This document shows positions 29,715 to 41,617 of a stretch of 64,000 bases of DNA, piece after piece (the first letter of the stretch is position 1; each line of letters begins with the position of its first letter). Position numbers and translations under genes: made by a program. The stretch comes from Semisulcospira habei (taxonomy: Eukaryota; Mollusca; Gastropoda; Semisulcospiridae). The notes below the pieces were generated by a model. The model did not search any database. It was not told the origin of the DNA and worked only from the letters and a program-made list of their open reading frames with translations. The stretch covers positions 91,364,324 to 91,428,323 of the forward strand of contig BTPG01000006.1 in NCBI GenBank assembly GCA_036245525.1, in the 5' to 3' direction.

Positions 29715-32700
29715 TACTTACTTACGCCTGTCACCCCTACCCGGGTATAGGCCATCGACGAGAGACCTCCAGCAACTACTGTCCTGTGCTTCTCCTTCGA
29801 TTCTACTCCAGGTGGTTCCCAGTCTCTTGATGTCTGCTTGGAGGTCTCGACGCCAGGAGTTTCTCGGCCTACCTCTTTTCCTCTTTCCCTGGGGGTTCCA
29901 TGACAATGCCTGCCTAGTGATACTGGAAGCTGGCTTTCTCAGACTGTGACCGATCCATCCCCATCTTCTTCGCCCAATTTCATTCTCTGCTGTTATCTGC
30001 TCTGTTCTCTCCCAGAGTCTGACGTTGCTGATCTTCTCTGGCCAGTGGATTTTCAAAATTCTTCTAAGGCAACTGTTCATGAAGGTCTGTACTCTGTTGA
30101 CTGTGGTTTTTGTCAATCTCCATGTCTCTGCTCCATATAGGAGAACTGCTTTTACATTGGAGTTGAATATCCGGACTTTGGTGTGTTGTGACAGCTCTCT
30201 GGAACTCCACACTTTTTTCAACTGGAGAAAGGCTGCTCTGGCTTTACCGATTCGTGCTCTGACATCTGCATCAGTGCCGCCTTTTTTGTCTATGATGCTC
30301 CCGAGATAGGTGAAGGACTCCACCTCCTCCAACGGGGTGCCAGCAAGCAAGACTGGTTCTTCCCTGGTTGCGTTCAGCCTCATTGTCTTTGTTTTCTGTT
30401 TGTGAATGGTGAGGCCCACTTGGGACGAGATGTCAGCAAGCCTCGTGGTCTTGTCCTGCATTTGTTGATGAGTGTGGGACAGTAATGCCAAGTCGTCTGC
30501 AAAATGGAGGTCGTCAAGCTGTGTCCACAGTGTCCACTGTATTCCACTTCGTCTGTGCTCTGTGGTCCTCTTCATGACCCAGTCTATGGCCAGTAGGAAG
30601 AGGAACGGAGACAGCAGACACCCCTGTCTGACACCAGTTCTGACCTGGAGCTCTCTGGTGAACTGCCCTTCGTGGATCACGCGACATGTCATGCCATCAT
30701 AGCTACTCTTGATCAGGTGGACGAGCTTTGTGGGTACACCGTAATGTCGTAGGAGTTTCCACAGAGTCTCTCGGTCCACGCTGTCAAATGCTTTTTCATA
30801 ATCCACAAAGTTGACGTACAGCGGGGAGCTCCACTCCAGAGACTGTTCCACGATGATGCGGAGAGTGGCGATCTGGTCTGTACATGATCGGTTCTTCCTG
30901 AATCCTGCTTGCTGGTCTCTCAGCTGGGGGTCAACGGAGCTCTTCATTCTCTCTAGGATGATCCTGTTGAAGACCTTTCCTGGTACTGACAGCAAGGTGA
31001 TTCCTCTGTAGTTGGAACACTTGCTGAGGTCGCCTTTCTTGGGAAGCTTGATTAGGTACCCCTCCTTCCAGTCAGCTGGCATCACCTCCTCTTCCCAGAT
31101 CTTTCCAAACAGTGGGTACAGCATCTCAACTGTTGTCTCTAGGTCTGCTTTCAGAGACTCCGCTGGGATGCCATCTGGCCCTGCTGCTTTGCCATTCTTC
31201 AAAAATGCCACTGCTTTTCTGATCTCTTCCCGGCTGGGTCTGTCACAGCTGATGGGTAGGTCAGTCTCTGCCGGCTGGATGTCGGGGGGGTCGGGTGGGC
31301 TAGGTCTGTTCAGTAACTCTTCAAAATACTCGGCCCATCTGTCGAGTTGGTCTGCTCTGTCTGCAATAGGCTTGCCTTCTTTGTCTTTTACTGGTCTTTC
31401 TGTATGGCCATACTTACCCGACAATCTTCTGGTAATGTCGTAGAGCTGTTTCATGTTGCCGCTGCCTGCTGCCTTTTCTGCCTCTGCTCCCAGGCTGTCT
31501 GTGTAGGCCCTCTTGTCTGCCCTGATACTCCTCTTCACCTCGCGGTTGGCTTGCGAGTATTCCCCCTGTGCCTTTACTTTGGCTGCTCTCGTGCGACTGT
31601 TGTTGACCGCTGCTTTCTTCTGCTTCCTCGCTTCTATCTTCTTCAAGGTCTGTGCCGACAGCCAGTCCTTGTGGTGGTGTTTCCTGAGCCCTACAGTGTC
31701 TTTGCAGGTTGAGTTCAGCGCCTCTCTAACTGCCTTCCATTGCTGCTCTGTGGTGACCGCCTCCTCTTCATTTACTAGCTCCTGTAGCGCTTGAAACCGG
31801 TTGGACAGCACCAGTTTGAACTCTTCTCTAACTCCAGTTTCTCTCAGGAGGCCTACATTATAGCGCTGTCTTCTTGTTGTCTCTGTGCGGATTTTCTTTA
31901 GCTTGAGCTTCATTCTTAAGGTAAGCAGATGGTGGTCTGAGGCGACATCTGCTCCCCTCCTCACTCGAACATCTTGAAGGGATCTTCTAAATTTCTTGCT
32001 AATGCAGATATGGTCTATTTGGTTCTCTGTTGTATGGTCAGGTGAGACCCAAGTTGCTTTGTGTATTCTTCTGTGTGGGAAGATGCTGCCTCCAATGACA
32101 AGTCGGTTTAGAGCACAAAAGTCTACAAACCTCTCCCCGTTCTCACTCATCTCCGAGCCTAGTCCCTGTCTCCCCATCACCTCTTCGTATCCGGTGTTGT
32201 CCTCCCCTATTTTGGCATTAAAATCGCCCATGACGATGGTGATGTCTCGCTCCGCACATTTGTCCACGGCACTCTGGAGTCGGTCGTAGAACTCTTGTTT
32301 CTCTTCCTCGTCACTGTCATTGGTGGGCGCATAACACTGGATGACGTTCAGCTTGAGCTTTTTCTTGGTTCTAAAGGCTGCTGTTATAATTCTTGGCCCA
32401 AGAGGTTCCCAGCCCATCAGCGCTCTCTGTGCCACTGGTGACAGCATGAGTGCTACTCCTTCTGTATGGGGGGCATTCTCCTCTTCATGACCTGAATACA
32501 GAATCATCTCCCCACTTAACAGCCTTTTCTGGCCAGACTGCGTCCATCTGGCTTCACTGATGCCTAGCAGGGAAAGGTTGTACTTTTGCATTTCCGCTGC
32601 TATCTGGGCGGCCTTGCCGCTCTGGTACATGGTCTTGACGTTCCATGTGCCCATGGTTGTATCCCTGGATAGAGAGAGGCGGCTCGGTCCTGTGGCTTCC

Positions 32701-33012
32701 GAAGACTTCCGGCTTTCACCACAGGACGTCATAAGTCTTCTAGTAGAAGAACCTTCCTCCTCCAGGAAAGGAATTACTGTTAGTCTTTTCGTCGTCGTTT
32801 TTGTAGCTATTTCCTTTTTTGCAGGGTGGGGAAGCTACCCCCACGCCCAACCCCCTTACTAGGAGGACCAGGGGTTTTCTGTCGGGGTCACCTTCCCTTA
32901 GACCATGTTGGTTCACGGCACCTTATTTCATTCGGTGCACCCCTCTCACGAGGGACCCCCTATCCACCACCCAGGGGACGCGCCTCAACGCCGTATGGTC
33001 CCAGCGCAAGGT
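29715..33012 (-). mobile_element. Full-length RTE-like LINE inserted in a 47-bp tandem array
   Basis: The element runs from about 33012 (5' end, about 280 bp of leader) to 29715. The sequence GATTTTGGAAT occurs on both sides (29704-29714 and 33013-33023) as the likely target duplication. It interrupts an array of a 47-bp unit: about four units lie to the left, and the remainder of one unit resumes to the right. The 3' end is a short GTAA-type repeat that also contains the stop codon. Short tandem-repeat tails are typical of RTE elements. With an open frame and clean flanks this looks like a recent insertion. Confidence 0.9.
29718..32732 (-). CDS. RTE-like LINE endonuclease / reverse transcriptase, intact, 1004 aa
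   Basis: An apurinic-type endonuclease occupies about residues 25-275: TWNVKTMY, SEARWT, GDFNAKIG near 169, QIDHICIS near 240 and the catalytic SDHHLL near 265. A linker rich in Lys/Arg follows. Reverse transcriptase spans about 500-770: GKAAGPDGIP, NYRGITLLS, QAGFRKNRSC, VDYEKAFDSVD near 643-653, GVRQGCLLSPFLF near 700 and the active-site FADDLALL at 744-751. A C-terminal region with TYLGSIID, GAETW and WGWIGHSLRKP ends at the stop. No frameshift or premature stop is seen, so the frame could be active. It has a single ORF, as in RTE elements. Confidence 0.93.
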   Translation of the reverse strand: MTSCGESRKSSEATGPSRLSLSRDTTMGTWNVKTMYQSGKAAQIAAEMQKYNLSLLGISEARWTQSGQKRLLSGEMILYSGHEEENAPHTEGVALMLSPVAQRALMGWEPLGPRIITAAFRTKKKLKLNVIQCYAPTNDSDEEEKQEFYDRLQSAVDKCAERDITIVMGDFNAKIGEDNTGYEEVMGRQGLGSEMSENGERFVDFCALNRLVIGGSIFPHRRIHKATWVSPDHTTENQIDHICISKKFRRSLQDVRVRRGADVASDHHLLTLRMKLKLKKIRTETTRRQRYNVGLLRETGVREEFKLVLSNRFQALQELVNEEEAVTTEQQWKAVREALNSTCKDTVGLRKHHHKDWLSAQTLKKIEARKQKKAAVNNSRTRAAKVKAQGEYSQANREVKRSIRADKRAYTDSLGAEAEKAAGSGNMKQLYDITRRLSGKYGHTERPVKDKEGKPIADRADQLDRWAEYFEELLNRPSPPDPPDIQPAETDLPISCDRPSREEIRKAVAFLKNGKAAGPDGIPAESLKADLETTVEMLYPLFGKIWEEEVMPADWKEGYLIKLPKKGDLSKCSNYRGITLLSVPGKVFNRIILERMKSSVDPQLRDQQAGFRKNRSCTDQIATLRIIVEQSLEWSSPLYVNFVDYEKAFDSVDRETLWKLLRHYGVPTKLVHLIKSSYDGMTCRVIHEGQFTRELQVRTGVRQGCLLSPFLFLLAIDWVMKRTTEHRRSGIQWTLWTQLDDLHFADDLALLSHTHQQMQDKTTRLADISSQVGLTIHKQKTKTMRLNATREEPVLLAGTPLEEVESFTYLGSIIDKKGGTDADVRARIGKARAAFLQLKKVWSSRELSQHTKVRIFNSNVKAVLLYGAETWRLTKTTVNRVQTFMNSCLRRILKIHWPEKISNVRLWERTEQITAENEIGRRRWGWIGHSLRKPASSITRQALSWNPQGKRKRGRPRNSWRRDLQADIKRLGTTWSRIEGEAQDSSCWRSLVDGLYPGRGDRRK

Positions 33013-33361
33013 GATTTTGGAATAGTACAGCATAATATACTAGTCCAGTTTTAAAACTTGATTTTCCCGACATTTATCAGTATCCATTTCTGCAGTTTGC
33101 GACACATTGTAGCGACTTTCCCTCAGACAGACTCGAACGGCGGTCGTGTGATTGCTGTAGTTCTTTTATATATATAAACTTACACGTAGTGGAACTATGA
33201 TATGTAGCAACCCTGCGTTTGTGCAAGTGACTTCTAGCAATGATGTGAAAACAGTACGGTAAAACTGAGCCAAGGCCACATGAGGCTGTACGCCGGGTCT
33301 GTCCGACCGATGCTTTGCCGGGCCGATGCTTTGCCGGGCGGCGGATCCGCGGGTCACGTGC

Positions 33362-33430
33362 ATTTGCGCAGATGCAATCCCACATGTTTGTCAGTCTGTC
33401 AGTCAGTACACACACACACACACACACACG

Positions 33431-33473
<43 letters not shown>

Positions 33474-33592
33474 ACACACACACACACACACGCACACACA
33501 CACACACACACACGTGCATTTGCGCAAATGCAATCCCACATGAGTTTGTCAGTCTGTCAGTCAGTACACACACACACACACACACACGCACG

Positions 33593-33666
<74 letters not shown>

Positions 33667-33690
33667 ATTCACCCATCCATCCATCCATCC
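33362..33690. repeat. (CA)n in a tandem duplication
   Basis: The unit GCA-ATGCAATCCCACATG, TTTGTCAGTCTGTCAGTCAG and (CA)n occurs twice (33366 and 33522), then (CCAT)n at 33665-33692. Confidence 0.92.
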
Positions 33691-34185
33691 ATCCCTGTCA
33701 CTGCCCTAAGTCACTGTAAGTGCACTCGCGCGTAAGCATGCGAGCCTGCATGTCAGTCTCCGTCAGTCAGTCCACCTCCATGAACCCTACTCCATACACG
33801 TTACACAGACACAATTTGGAACCAACAATAGTAATCTTTATTTCCCTGTATGTACACTATATACATGACTGTCATCTGGTCAGTCGCAAGCGTACACTGG
33901 TTCATGCAGGTACTGTAGTCAAGTATTGACATTTACACGCACACGCCCTTTGGCTAGAAACGACTGTTTAACCAACAGCATCGATCGATCCATGACGTCA
34001 ATCGAGACATGCCGCACACGGATACGCGGCGAACCGCCGCATATCCGTGTGCGACACGTCTCGATTACTGACTTGAAATCAAGGCATTAAATCAATTAAT
34101 ACGTCTCGATTAAATCAAACGCACTGAGCACTGTCATATTCCCCATATGCGGCCGCTCTCCTCTACAGACTGCATTATAGGGGAG

Positions 34186-34268
34186 TTGCACGAGTGAGCT
34201 TAGTCCTGCGCCAGCCACTAAGCAAGGTGTTGCTTAGTGGCTGGCGCAGTGCCAAGTTCATTCACGCA
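34186..34268. mobile_element. Hairpin, CTGCGCCAGCCACTAAGC family (H4)
   Basis: CTGCGCCAGCCACTAAGCAAG meets its mirror with almost no loop. Other copies: 34998-35092, 38316-38468 (arm partly repeated), 52860-52970, 55570-55678 and half-copy 55725-55785. Confidence 0.8.
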
Positions 34269-35585
34269 ACTGACCATTGGGGACACATCAACCATGATAG
34301 TTGCCAGAATTGTTCGGCGTCTACAGCTATTCTCGCTGCACCCTTCAGCTATTATGGCTGGTGTCACGGCTCAGTGGGTAAACTGCAGATCGGTATTGTC
34401 AGTGAAATAAGGAGTTTCTTCATCAAGGCCTGTGCTACACACGTGTACAAACGTAGACTTCACGTCTCTCCGTACTGTAAGTGAAATAAGTTACCACATT
34501 GTAGAATTCAACTATATAGCCATAAATCGTCAACAAGACAGAGGAGGGGGGAGGGGGGGACCAGGCTGACAGCGTCGGAATGTCAAACAGATCAGGAATG
34601 TAGGAACGGGACATACAGTGGACCACACAGTCCCCCCTCCCCCCGCCCCCACCGCCCAGCCACCCCACCACACTGAATCCGCCTGTGAAACGGCTTCCCA
34701 TAATGTGTTTAAATTGATGCTTCTGTTACCGTGATCAGGAAAAAAATTAAGTATTGTTTTTAAGATGGTGTCACTTCATTTTGTCTCGCTTTGAAATCTG
34801 GTAAAGATGTGCCTTAATTGGCCATATCGTGACTCAAGCCACTTTACAGGCTGTTGAATATTTTAAAGATGGAGTTGTTGCCCGAAAAAGCAGCCAAAGT
34901 TTAAAAAAAAAAAAGCTCTCCAAAGGGAACGACAGAAGATGCCACGGCCAAATCACTGACTTGTCCAAGTGTGCGCAGCCGCAAAAGTCCCTGGTTCAGC
35001 TGCATGAGAATTAGCTTCGTCTTGAGCCAGCCAATAAGTTAGGTGCTCCGCTTAGTGGCTGGCGCAGGATTAACCTCACTCATACAACCGATCTCTGGAG
35101 ATGATAAACTACTTAACCTGCAGTCCTGCCTCACGGCATCACTGACGGACAGTAATCCAGCTGTGGCCCACACATGTCCAGACGGACCTCAGCACTCCGT
35201 GACAAGAGGCTTTGGGTCAAGTGTTGGGTAATTACCCCCCTTGAGCATGAAACTGCAGCCCATAGGGGTTCAACCACGTAGGCGGTGTGTCACTATCCAA
35301 TGCGGACTCTATGGTTACGATTATGTGGTTGCAATTCTAACGACATCATTTGGTTGCTGGAAGTCTTTGTCATGGCTTGCTTACAATTACAAATAATTCC
35401 AAGTGTGCCAAAAGTATACTAAGCAACCTTTAGGATTGAAGACTCTACACACTGTATTCATCTCTTTACCCCTTTCAAATCCAACACCATTTAAATGTAA
35501 GAGGCACAGACTGTCGACAGCCCAAGCAGTAGTGTGGGCTCATAGGTTTGCGCCTCTTTCTATCACTACTTTGTATCTATGCTCC

Positions 35586-35740
35586 TTAACCCATTCAGTC
35601 CTGACGCACTTCAGCAGGAGAGCTAATCTGGCACTACCCTTGAATAATAATGGTCGATCCATCTCCTGCAACAGGTGCATAGTCGTTAGATGACGCCTCC
35701 GGAATTTGAGAAGTACGTGCGGCCGGGCTTCATGAGTTAA
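35586..35740. mobile_element. TTAA-bounded H1 element lacking its left arm
   Basis: TTAACCCATTCAGTCCTGAC at the left and CATGAGTTAA at the right. Only the right arm of the palindrome remains (GCTAATCTGGCACTACCC). Confidence 0.78.
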
Positions 35741-35880
35741 AAGGCTTGAGCTATTTCTGTGTTGAATTGATCCTTTGGATGTAGGTAGCGGTTTTTGTCG
35801 CGATGAATCCGTGCACTCCAAAGGGTTAACAAAAACAAGATTTCCGACCACGGGCAGAGAAGGGGACACAAAGAGTTAAC

Positions 35881-36005
35881 TCATTACATGCTGAGGGTGA
35901 AGGTATCATTTGTTAAGTTATCCGTTCAGGACTACATCACAGTTCAGGCGCCAAGCTATTCTGACACCACCCTTGAACTATGCTGGTCGATCCTCACCCT
36001 TAACA
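35881..36005. mobile_element. H1 half-element
   Basis: Only the right arm remains (CAGGCGCCAAGCTATTCTGA through GGTCGATC), with a degenerate left end. Confidence 0.6.
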
Positions 36006-36107
36006 ATGCAGTGAACGGAGGAATAATCTTTAAAAAAATCAGTTCTATTTTCATTTCAATTAACCGTTGTGTCAGGCTACCTCTTTTCCGAAATGTGTTT
36101 TTAGTGG

Positions 36108-36140
<33 letters not shown>

Positions 36141-36173
36141 TGTTTGTGAGTGTGAGTGAGTGCGTGCGCGCGC

Positions 36174-36239
<66 letters not shown>
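36108..36239. repeat. (GT)n microsatellite
   Basis: Interrupted near 36135-36180 by GAGTGAGTGCGTGCGCGCGC. Confidence 0.95.
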
Positions 36240-36242
<3 letters not shown>

Positions 36243-36923
36243 CACTAACTCGCACCCCACCCAAAACTCAGCTCTGGCTGGCAAAATGGTCAAAGCCAAA
36301 CTAGAGTGCCTGGCACGTGTAAAGGGGAGGGCGGTCCACTGTAGCTGTCAGCCGGGCCGGTCTTGGACACCAGTTAGCCTCTGGCATCTGTGTCACGGGA
36401 GGGAGGGAGGGGGGGGGTGGCGGGGCACATACATACCAGTAAAGTCACGTCACCACGAACAGTACCAGAAAGTGTCACACCACATATTTCCCGCGCCGTT
36501 TGCGGGTGCACTCCCCAGATAGACACAGCGAGGAGTTCACCACAAGCACACTACTATTCCATGCAAACGAAATGTTTCCCGGATAGACCAACGCGGGGAG
36601 TCCTTCAGTGGGTCTGTCTGGAGAGTACATCCACAAAGGGTGCGGACTATTTGTGGCTCGAATAACTCAAACAAATCGGGCCAAACTGCACATATTTTCA
36701 ACCACGTGGCTGGAACGTAGAACGCAAAACTGCCACTATCATTGTGTGCAGGTAGGACACAATATCACCTACTGCACAGTTCCCTTTTACGTCACCGACC
36801 GTGTAGCAGTTTGATGACGTGGCAATTTACAGGCGGCATCGCTCCCACGGCAACCCCCGGCAAACATCGCCCTTGGCACGACTGACGTCGGTCGCATTTG
36901 GGCAAGAGGACATTTCGTTCACT

Positions 36924-37015
36924 TTAACCCATTGACTATCAGTATCGCGTTTTGTTGCGATGATTCCTACATGATTAATCGCGACAAAAATCGTTACCGA
37001 CTGCCAAAGGGTTAA
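36924..37015. mobile_element. TTAA-bounded H5 hairpin
   Basis: TTAACCCATTGACTATCAGT to CTGCCAAAGGGTTAA; centre GATTCCTACATGATTAATC. Confidence 0.86.
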
Positions 37016-37599
37016 CACCGGCTGACTGAGTGCACACTTTATACCGGGCCCGGGGACGCAGCCATGTGACCACAGTTCGTATCTATTGACCGCAAACCCC
37101 GCGTAAAGAGGACAAGTCCGCATGACTATATGCAATACGCAAAAAAGGGATGGTGAGTGTACAGATGGGGTGGGCGGGGGTGGGGGTTTGTTGATAATGA
37201 TGGAGCAGGGGTGTTCGCTCAGAAGAAAACTGATGGACAAAGAAAGTATATATATTATTAAAATTGGCAAAAGCTAGCAATGAAAAAATAAAGCAACTAT
37301 ACTGAATGTGGATAGACTGAAATTAGCCATGAAAAAAAAAAAAAAAAAAAAAACTTTACTGAATGTGGACAGAAAATATTTTCATGTACGCTTTAGAGAT
37401 CCAAATGTAGAACTGCACAGTCAACCAACTGCGTTTTAGGTTAACGTTTAGATCATGGCGTAGTGACTGTTTGGAGTCAGTGGTTTCAGTATATCATCTC
37501 TAGAAGCCCACGGCTGTATGTGCCCCTTACCGATATGAAACGTGCACCCGGCCCAGACGGGTCGTGCTTAATAGAAAAATCACATTTATTGGCACGCCG

Positions 37600-37965
37600 T
37601 TCCATTTATTACTGATTAATTAATTCTTGACAAAATATTTAATGCTAAATAATTTATCTTGGGACAAATTCGATTTAATCCTAGGAATAAATAATTATTC
37701 CTAGAACTAACTCCAAACAATAAAACAGCAGGAATCGTCCTACATGACGCGGTGATTGGTGGAAAATACGCTCATTCATAGGACGATTTCACTCGAGGCA
37801 CCATGGCTGATTGGTGGGAATAAGTAATTTGTCCTAGGATTAAATCGACTTTGTCAAGGGAGTAAATCGTATTTGTCCTCGGAGTGAATCGAATTTGTCC
37901 TAGGAGTAAGTCGAATTTGTCCTAGGATAAATGATTTCGTCCTAGCATTAAATGTGTTGTCTTAT
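37600..37965. repeat. Minisatellite of TTTGTCCTAGGA-TAAATCGA units
   Basis: Five or six units of about 27 bp at 37825-37960, with inverted units (CGATTTAATCCTAGGAATAA) at 37665-37700. Confidence 0.8.
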
Positions 37966-38315
37966 GATGAATTATCACTGAAAAGCAGAACGGCCTAACA
38001 TAAACATTGCAATCACAAATCAACGTTTACATCTAGTTCCTGATGACACGTTAAGAACACAACAACATTTACTACAATGCTCTCAGAAAACGACGCCTCA
38101 AAGCAGACAGCACTGCCACGGCACAACAATGAATTATCAACAACCCAGTAAGTAGACGGCCATCAGGCCGCTGTTCGAGGGCCCACGATGGCCGATCATG
38201 ATCGGCCGGAAATCCGTTTGCTTACTGGGAAATAGAACACAACAACAACCTTTCTCGTTGCCAATCGTAGAACTGTCGTACCATATTTAACCGACCACAC
38301 CACCTGGCCTCAGAT

Positions 38316-38468
38316 GCACGAGAAAGCTTTAGATCTTGCACAAGCCAATAAGCAAGATGCTCCGCTGCATGAGCGAGCTTAAATCCTGAGCAAGCCACTA
38401 AGCAAGGTGTTCCGCTGTAGCGGAGCACCTTGCTTAGTGGCTTGCTCAGGATTTAAGCACGCTCATGC
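38316..38468. mobile_element. H4 hairpin with one arm present twice
   Basis: The arm TGCATGAG-GC-TTA-ATC-GAGCAAGCCA occurs twice (38311 and 38365) before the single mirror arm 38410-38468. Confidence 0.78.
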
Positions 38469-39327
38469 ACCTGTCCCCTGGCCTACGTAATAAAGGCGTG
38501 GTCTTATTGTGAGGGGGGTACAAAAATCGATCATGATCTCGCTAAAGTTTCTTGAAGTAGCGTAAACCGTGCACAAGTCAGCTTGGAAGGTGCTTGGATA
38601 TAGCTGTTTGCGAAGGGTCCGCGATAGAAAAGCGCTTTGAGCAGGATAGTGGCTTGCGTAGGCTATCGGTTTAATCTCTTTCATGGAACTCTAGGTCTAG
38701 GGTGTGAAGGCCTAGCCTACCGGTACGTTATGAAGGCTAGAGCTTCATTCTCAGACCTAGCCTGCGATGGTGCCATTCTTTTCTGATGCACTGCAACACC
38801 GATGTTCTGACCACAACGTGCAGCTGTTCACTCGCGGTTTCAGGTCTAATCCACTCGTACTGTGTGCGGGTGTACACCTTAGGCCAGACCCCCTCATTTG
38901 AACAGGAGTGCACTTGTGGCTTACTTCACAACAGAACACCACAAGTACACTTACATTAAAACAGACGTGTACTTGTGGCGTAATCCCCGAGTTGGTCTAC
39001 CTGGGGAGTACACCCGAAAGCGGCTACCCCGTTTCTGGTCACACTGCTCAGCAGACTGTGGTTTTGAAATTCACAGATTAAAGCTGTGAGGTTCAAAATC
39101 ACAGATCATGTCCACAAACAAACAACTGCAAAAAAGGACACACTCTTCGCTTGAAGCAGTGTTCACAAAATCATTAAACAATCAAAAAGCCATCCTGACA
39201 AAAGCACTCCTGATCAGTCAATGCATATTAACAATCACACGCTGTGTGAAGGACAGCATTTTTTTTTTTGTTTGTTTTTTTTTAACGGCGAAAATGCCCA
39301 ACTTTCGTACTGAGAAGGTGTAACCTA

Positions 39328-39420
39328 GTGCGCAGGCCGAAGTCGGCCGCAGTGGGCCCGCGCACGAATGTGCGCGGGCCCACTGCGGCCGACTTCAGCC
39401 CGATGACCTTTTGCGCACTG
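39328..39420. mobile_element. H3 hairpin
   Basis: GCCGAAGTCGGCCGCAGTGG and mirror, centre GCACGAATGTGC; right end CCTTTTGCGCACT. Confidence 0.83.
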
Positions 39421-39455
39421 ATAAATCACTCCGGGGGAGTAAGCGGGGAAAAGCC

Positions 39456-39558
<103 letters not shown>

Positions 39559-39982
39559 GCGGGGCCCACGATTTGGGTGGCATTAATGATTAACCATTAA
39601 TGATTAACCGGGGGCTCATGAGGATCTGTACCTCTTGCAATTTGGGTGGTGTTACATTTTTCTCGGCAGTGAAGGGGTTAGTTCTTAATTCGAAATCAAA
39701 GGTCACAGAAACTAAGACTAACAACAACTGTGGCAACGTCTGAACAAAAGGACAAACAAATCTTCCACATATTCAAATTAACAAATGAACCTCGGCCACC
39801 TATATCACTGTTGCACAAGAGAAGAAAAGGAAAAGAATCGAGCAAAACGACCACGAAGTGCCCCGTCACAGAAACTTGTGGAACAGTATGTTAATAATAA
39901 AAAAAGGAGAAGAAACTATATCGACTATTCTAAAACTATCTGCTTGCAGATGTGAACACAAGCTCCAATATCGAATTAGTGA

Positions 39983-40285
39983 TAAGGTTTTGTTTGCAAC
40001 GAACGACTCCCAACAAAGAACGAGAGCGAAATCACGGCGGACAATCAACCTCCAACATAATCCAAACAACACTTCAAACATCTCCAAGAGGCACAGGCCC
40101 TCGTGAGCCCTCCGGGCTATCTCCTCCGGACTATCTCCAAGGAGGCATAGGTCCTCGTGAGCCCTCCGGGCTCACGAGGACCTATGCCTCCTTGGAGATT
40201 TTTGGAGTGTTGTCTATGATTGGTTGTATGCCGTACCTTGACTATCGTTCGTTGGCTGGGAGTCGTTCGGCGTAAACGTAACCCC
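39983..40285. mobile_element. H9 palindrome with part of the core duplicated
   Basis: GGTTTTGTTTGCAACGAACG at the left; GGGAGTCGTTCGGCGTAAAC at the right. The CTCGTGAGCCCTCCGGGCT stem segment appears twice (40099 and 40150). Confidence 0.82.
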
Positions 40286-40599
40286 ACTATTGTCCGACAA
40301 GGACAACGAATAGCATTCGAACCAAAACCAAGAGAAGCAAACGTGCTATGCTAAATAAGCTCAGAGCACATCAGCGCATGTACGACGTTAACAACACATA
40401 GATATCACAACTTTCAAAAAGCAGTCAAAATGACAGGTAGTCATGTCCAGCCATGAGCTATATCATACCCGGGGTAGACGGACCACCCGAGTGGCCAGAA
40501 TTGTTCCTGGCACGTGTTGTCTGGCTTAGCGTGGGACAGCAGGAGTGTATAGTTGCCCGGCGATGGGCTGTAGTGAAATCCGGTACCGATTTCAAGCGT

Positions 40600-40740
40600 G
40601 CTGTCCGGATGGACTCACTCGGGAAGAACGCCACAAGTACACTTCTATTCAAATGAGATGCGAAGCATCTCATTTAAATAGAAATGGACTTGTGGTGTAC
40701 TCCCCGAGTGTGTCCGTCTACCCGGGGAGTACACCTGGGG
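40600..40740. mobile_element. H7 hairpin
   Basis: CACAAGTACACTTCTATTCAA and mirror TTAAATAGAAATGGACTTGTG, with CTCGGG / CCCGAG and ACCCGGGG / CCCCGGGT outside. Confidence 0.77.
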
Positions 40741-40889
40741 TTGGTCACTGGACTCAGCCCCGTCCAGCAGGCACGTTCTCCGTCCTACTACACATGTGAC
40801 GGTACAGGAGGTTGAATTCCCTACCAGCCAGAGTAAATAATTCACATTCACCGCCGCGCCTGCAGCGACTGATGAGACCCTATGTCTCT

Positions 40890-40976
40890 AGCACAGGGAC
40901 GCGGCAAGAGACATAGACCCTCATGAGCCCCCGCAGTCGCGGGGGCTCATGAGGATCTATGCCTCTTGAGATGCCG
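40890..40976. mobile_element. H2 hairpin core
   Basis: CAAGAGACATAGACCCTCATG pairs with CATGAGGATCTATGCCTCTTG around a perfect GC-rich stem CCCCGCAGTCGCGGGGG. Confidence 0.75.
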
Positions 40977-41060
40977 ACTAACTGTGCCCCCCTGCACGAC
41001 CAGACGTCCGCGACTGCGATGGAACCACGACCAGGCGCCGGCTGCTGGCCGCGATATGTC

Positions 41061-41169
41061 CCCAATGCGCAAAAGACCATCGGGCTGACGTCGCCCGCCG
41101 TTGGCCCGCGCACGACCGTGCGCGGGCCAAGGGCGGCCGACGTCGGCCCGATGGCCTTTGCGCACTGGG
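41061..41169. mobile_element. H3 hairpin, complete 109-bp palindrome
   Basis: CCCAATGCGCAAAAGACCAT to GATGGCCTTTGCGCACTGGG with the centre CGCACGACCGTGCG. Best-preserved copy of the family. Confidence 0.87.
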
Positions 41170-41536
41170 TCTTCAGGAAAGTCACTTGCTGTCTTTTCAC
41201 TGGACACTCCAGTCATCTTGGTTCATGCTTGGTTCTCGTCCTCCCGCAGGTTCAGCCAACCTTTCTGAGCGCTGTGCTAGATTCCGCGTGTCAAACGGGC
41301 CAGACGTGGGTCTTGAATGACGTCAACAGCCTCCATCGTCCATCGTTAGCAGTCATCGGTACTAGACGGGAAACAATCACCAGATGGACCAAGCAGCTTG
41401 CGGCAAGGCGAGAGTCGGCGTGTCTAAGCACCACTACAAACAACACGCACAGTTTTAGTTTGCCATGTCAATTCGGTACCCTGTAAGTTCAGTTACCCTA
41501 ATCGATATCCGCCTGAGATCATTACATTAACCTACA

Positions 41537-41617
41537 TTAACTCATTCGCAGGAAGCTGCAACCAGATGCGCGGCTTATGCCGCGCATCTGGATGCGGCTG
41601 GCCGTGAATGAGTCAAC
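41537..41617. mobile_element. TTAA-ended hairpin around CCGCGCATCTGG
   Basis: TTAACTCATTCGCAGGAAGC to GGCCGTGAATGAGTCAA, stem ACCAGATGCGCGG. Similar small hairpins lie at 20738-20815 and 33995-34080 (GTAATCGAGAC-type stem). Confidence 0.7.

Noticed and set aside
29718..32732. Host gene of the craniofacial development protein 2 type
   Set aside because: Endonuclease plus reverse transcriptase motifs in one frame with target duplications mark it as a LINE; such gene names are common mis-annotations of these elements.
36924..37015. Rho-independent terminator or attenuator
   Set aside because: The stem-loop is one copy of the dispersed TTAA-bounded H5 family.
40959..41486. Possible plus-strand exon at 41251-41481 with a good acceptor (CTCCCGCAG) and donor (CTGTAAGT)
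   Set aside because: Open for about 78 codons but no family resemblance, antisense to the EF-hand gene, and upstream it runs into an H3 hairpin. Splice-like sites alone are not enough.
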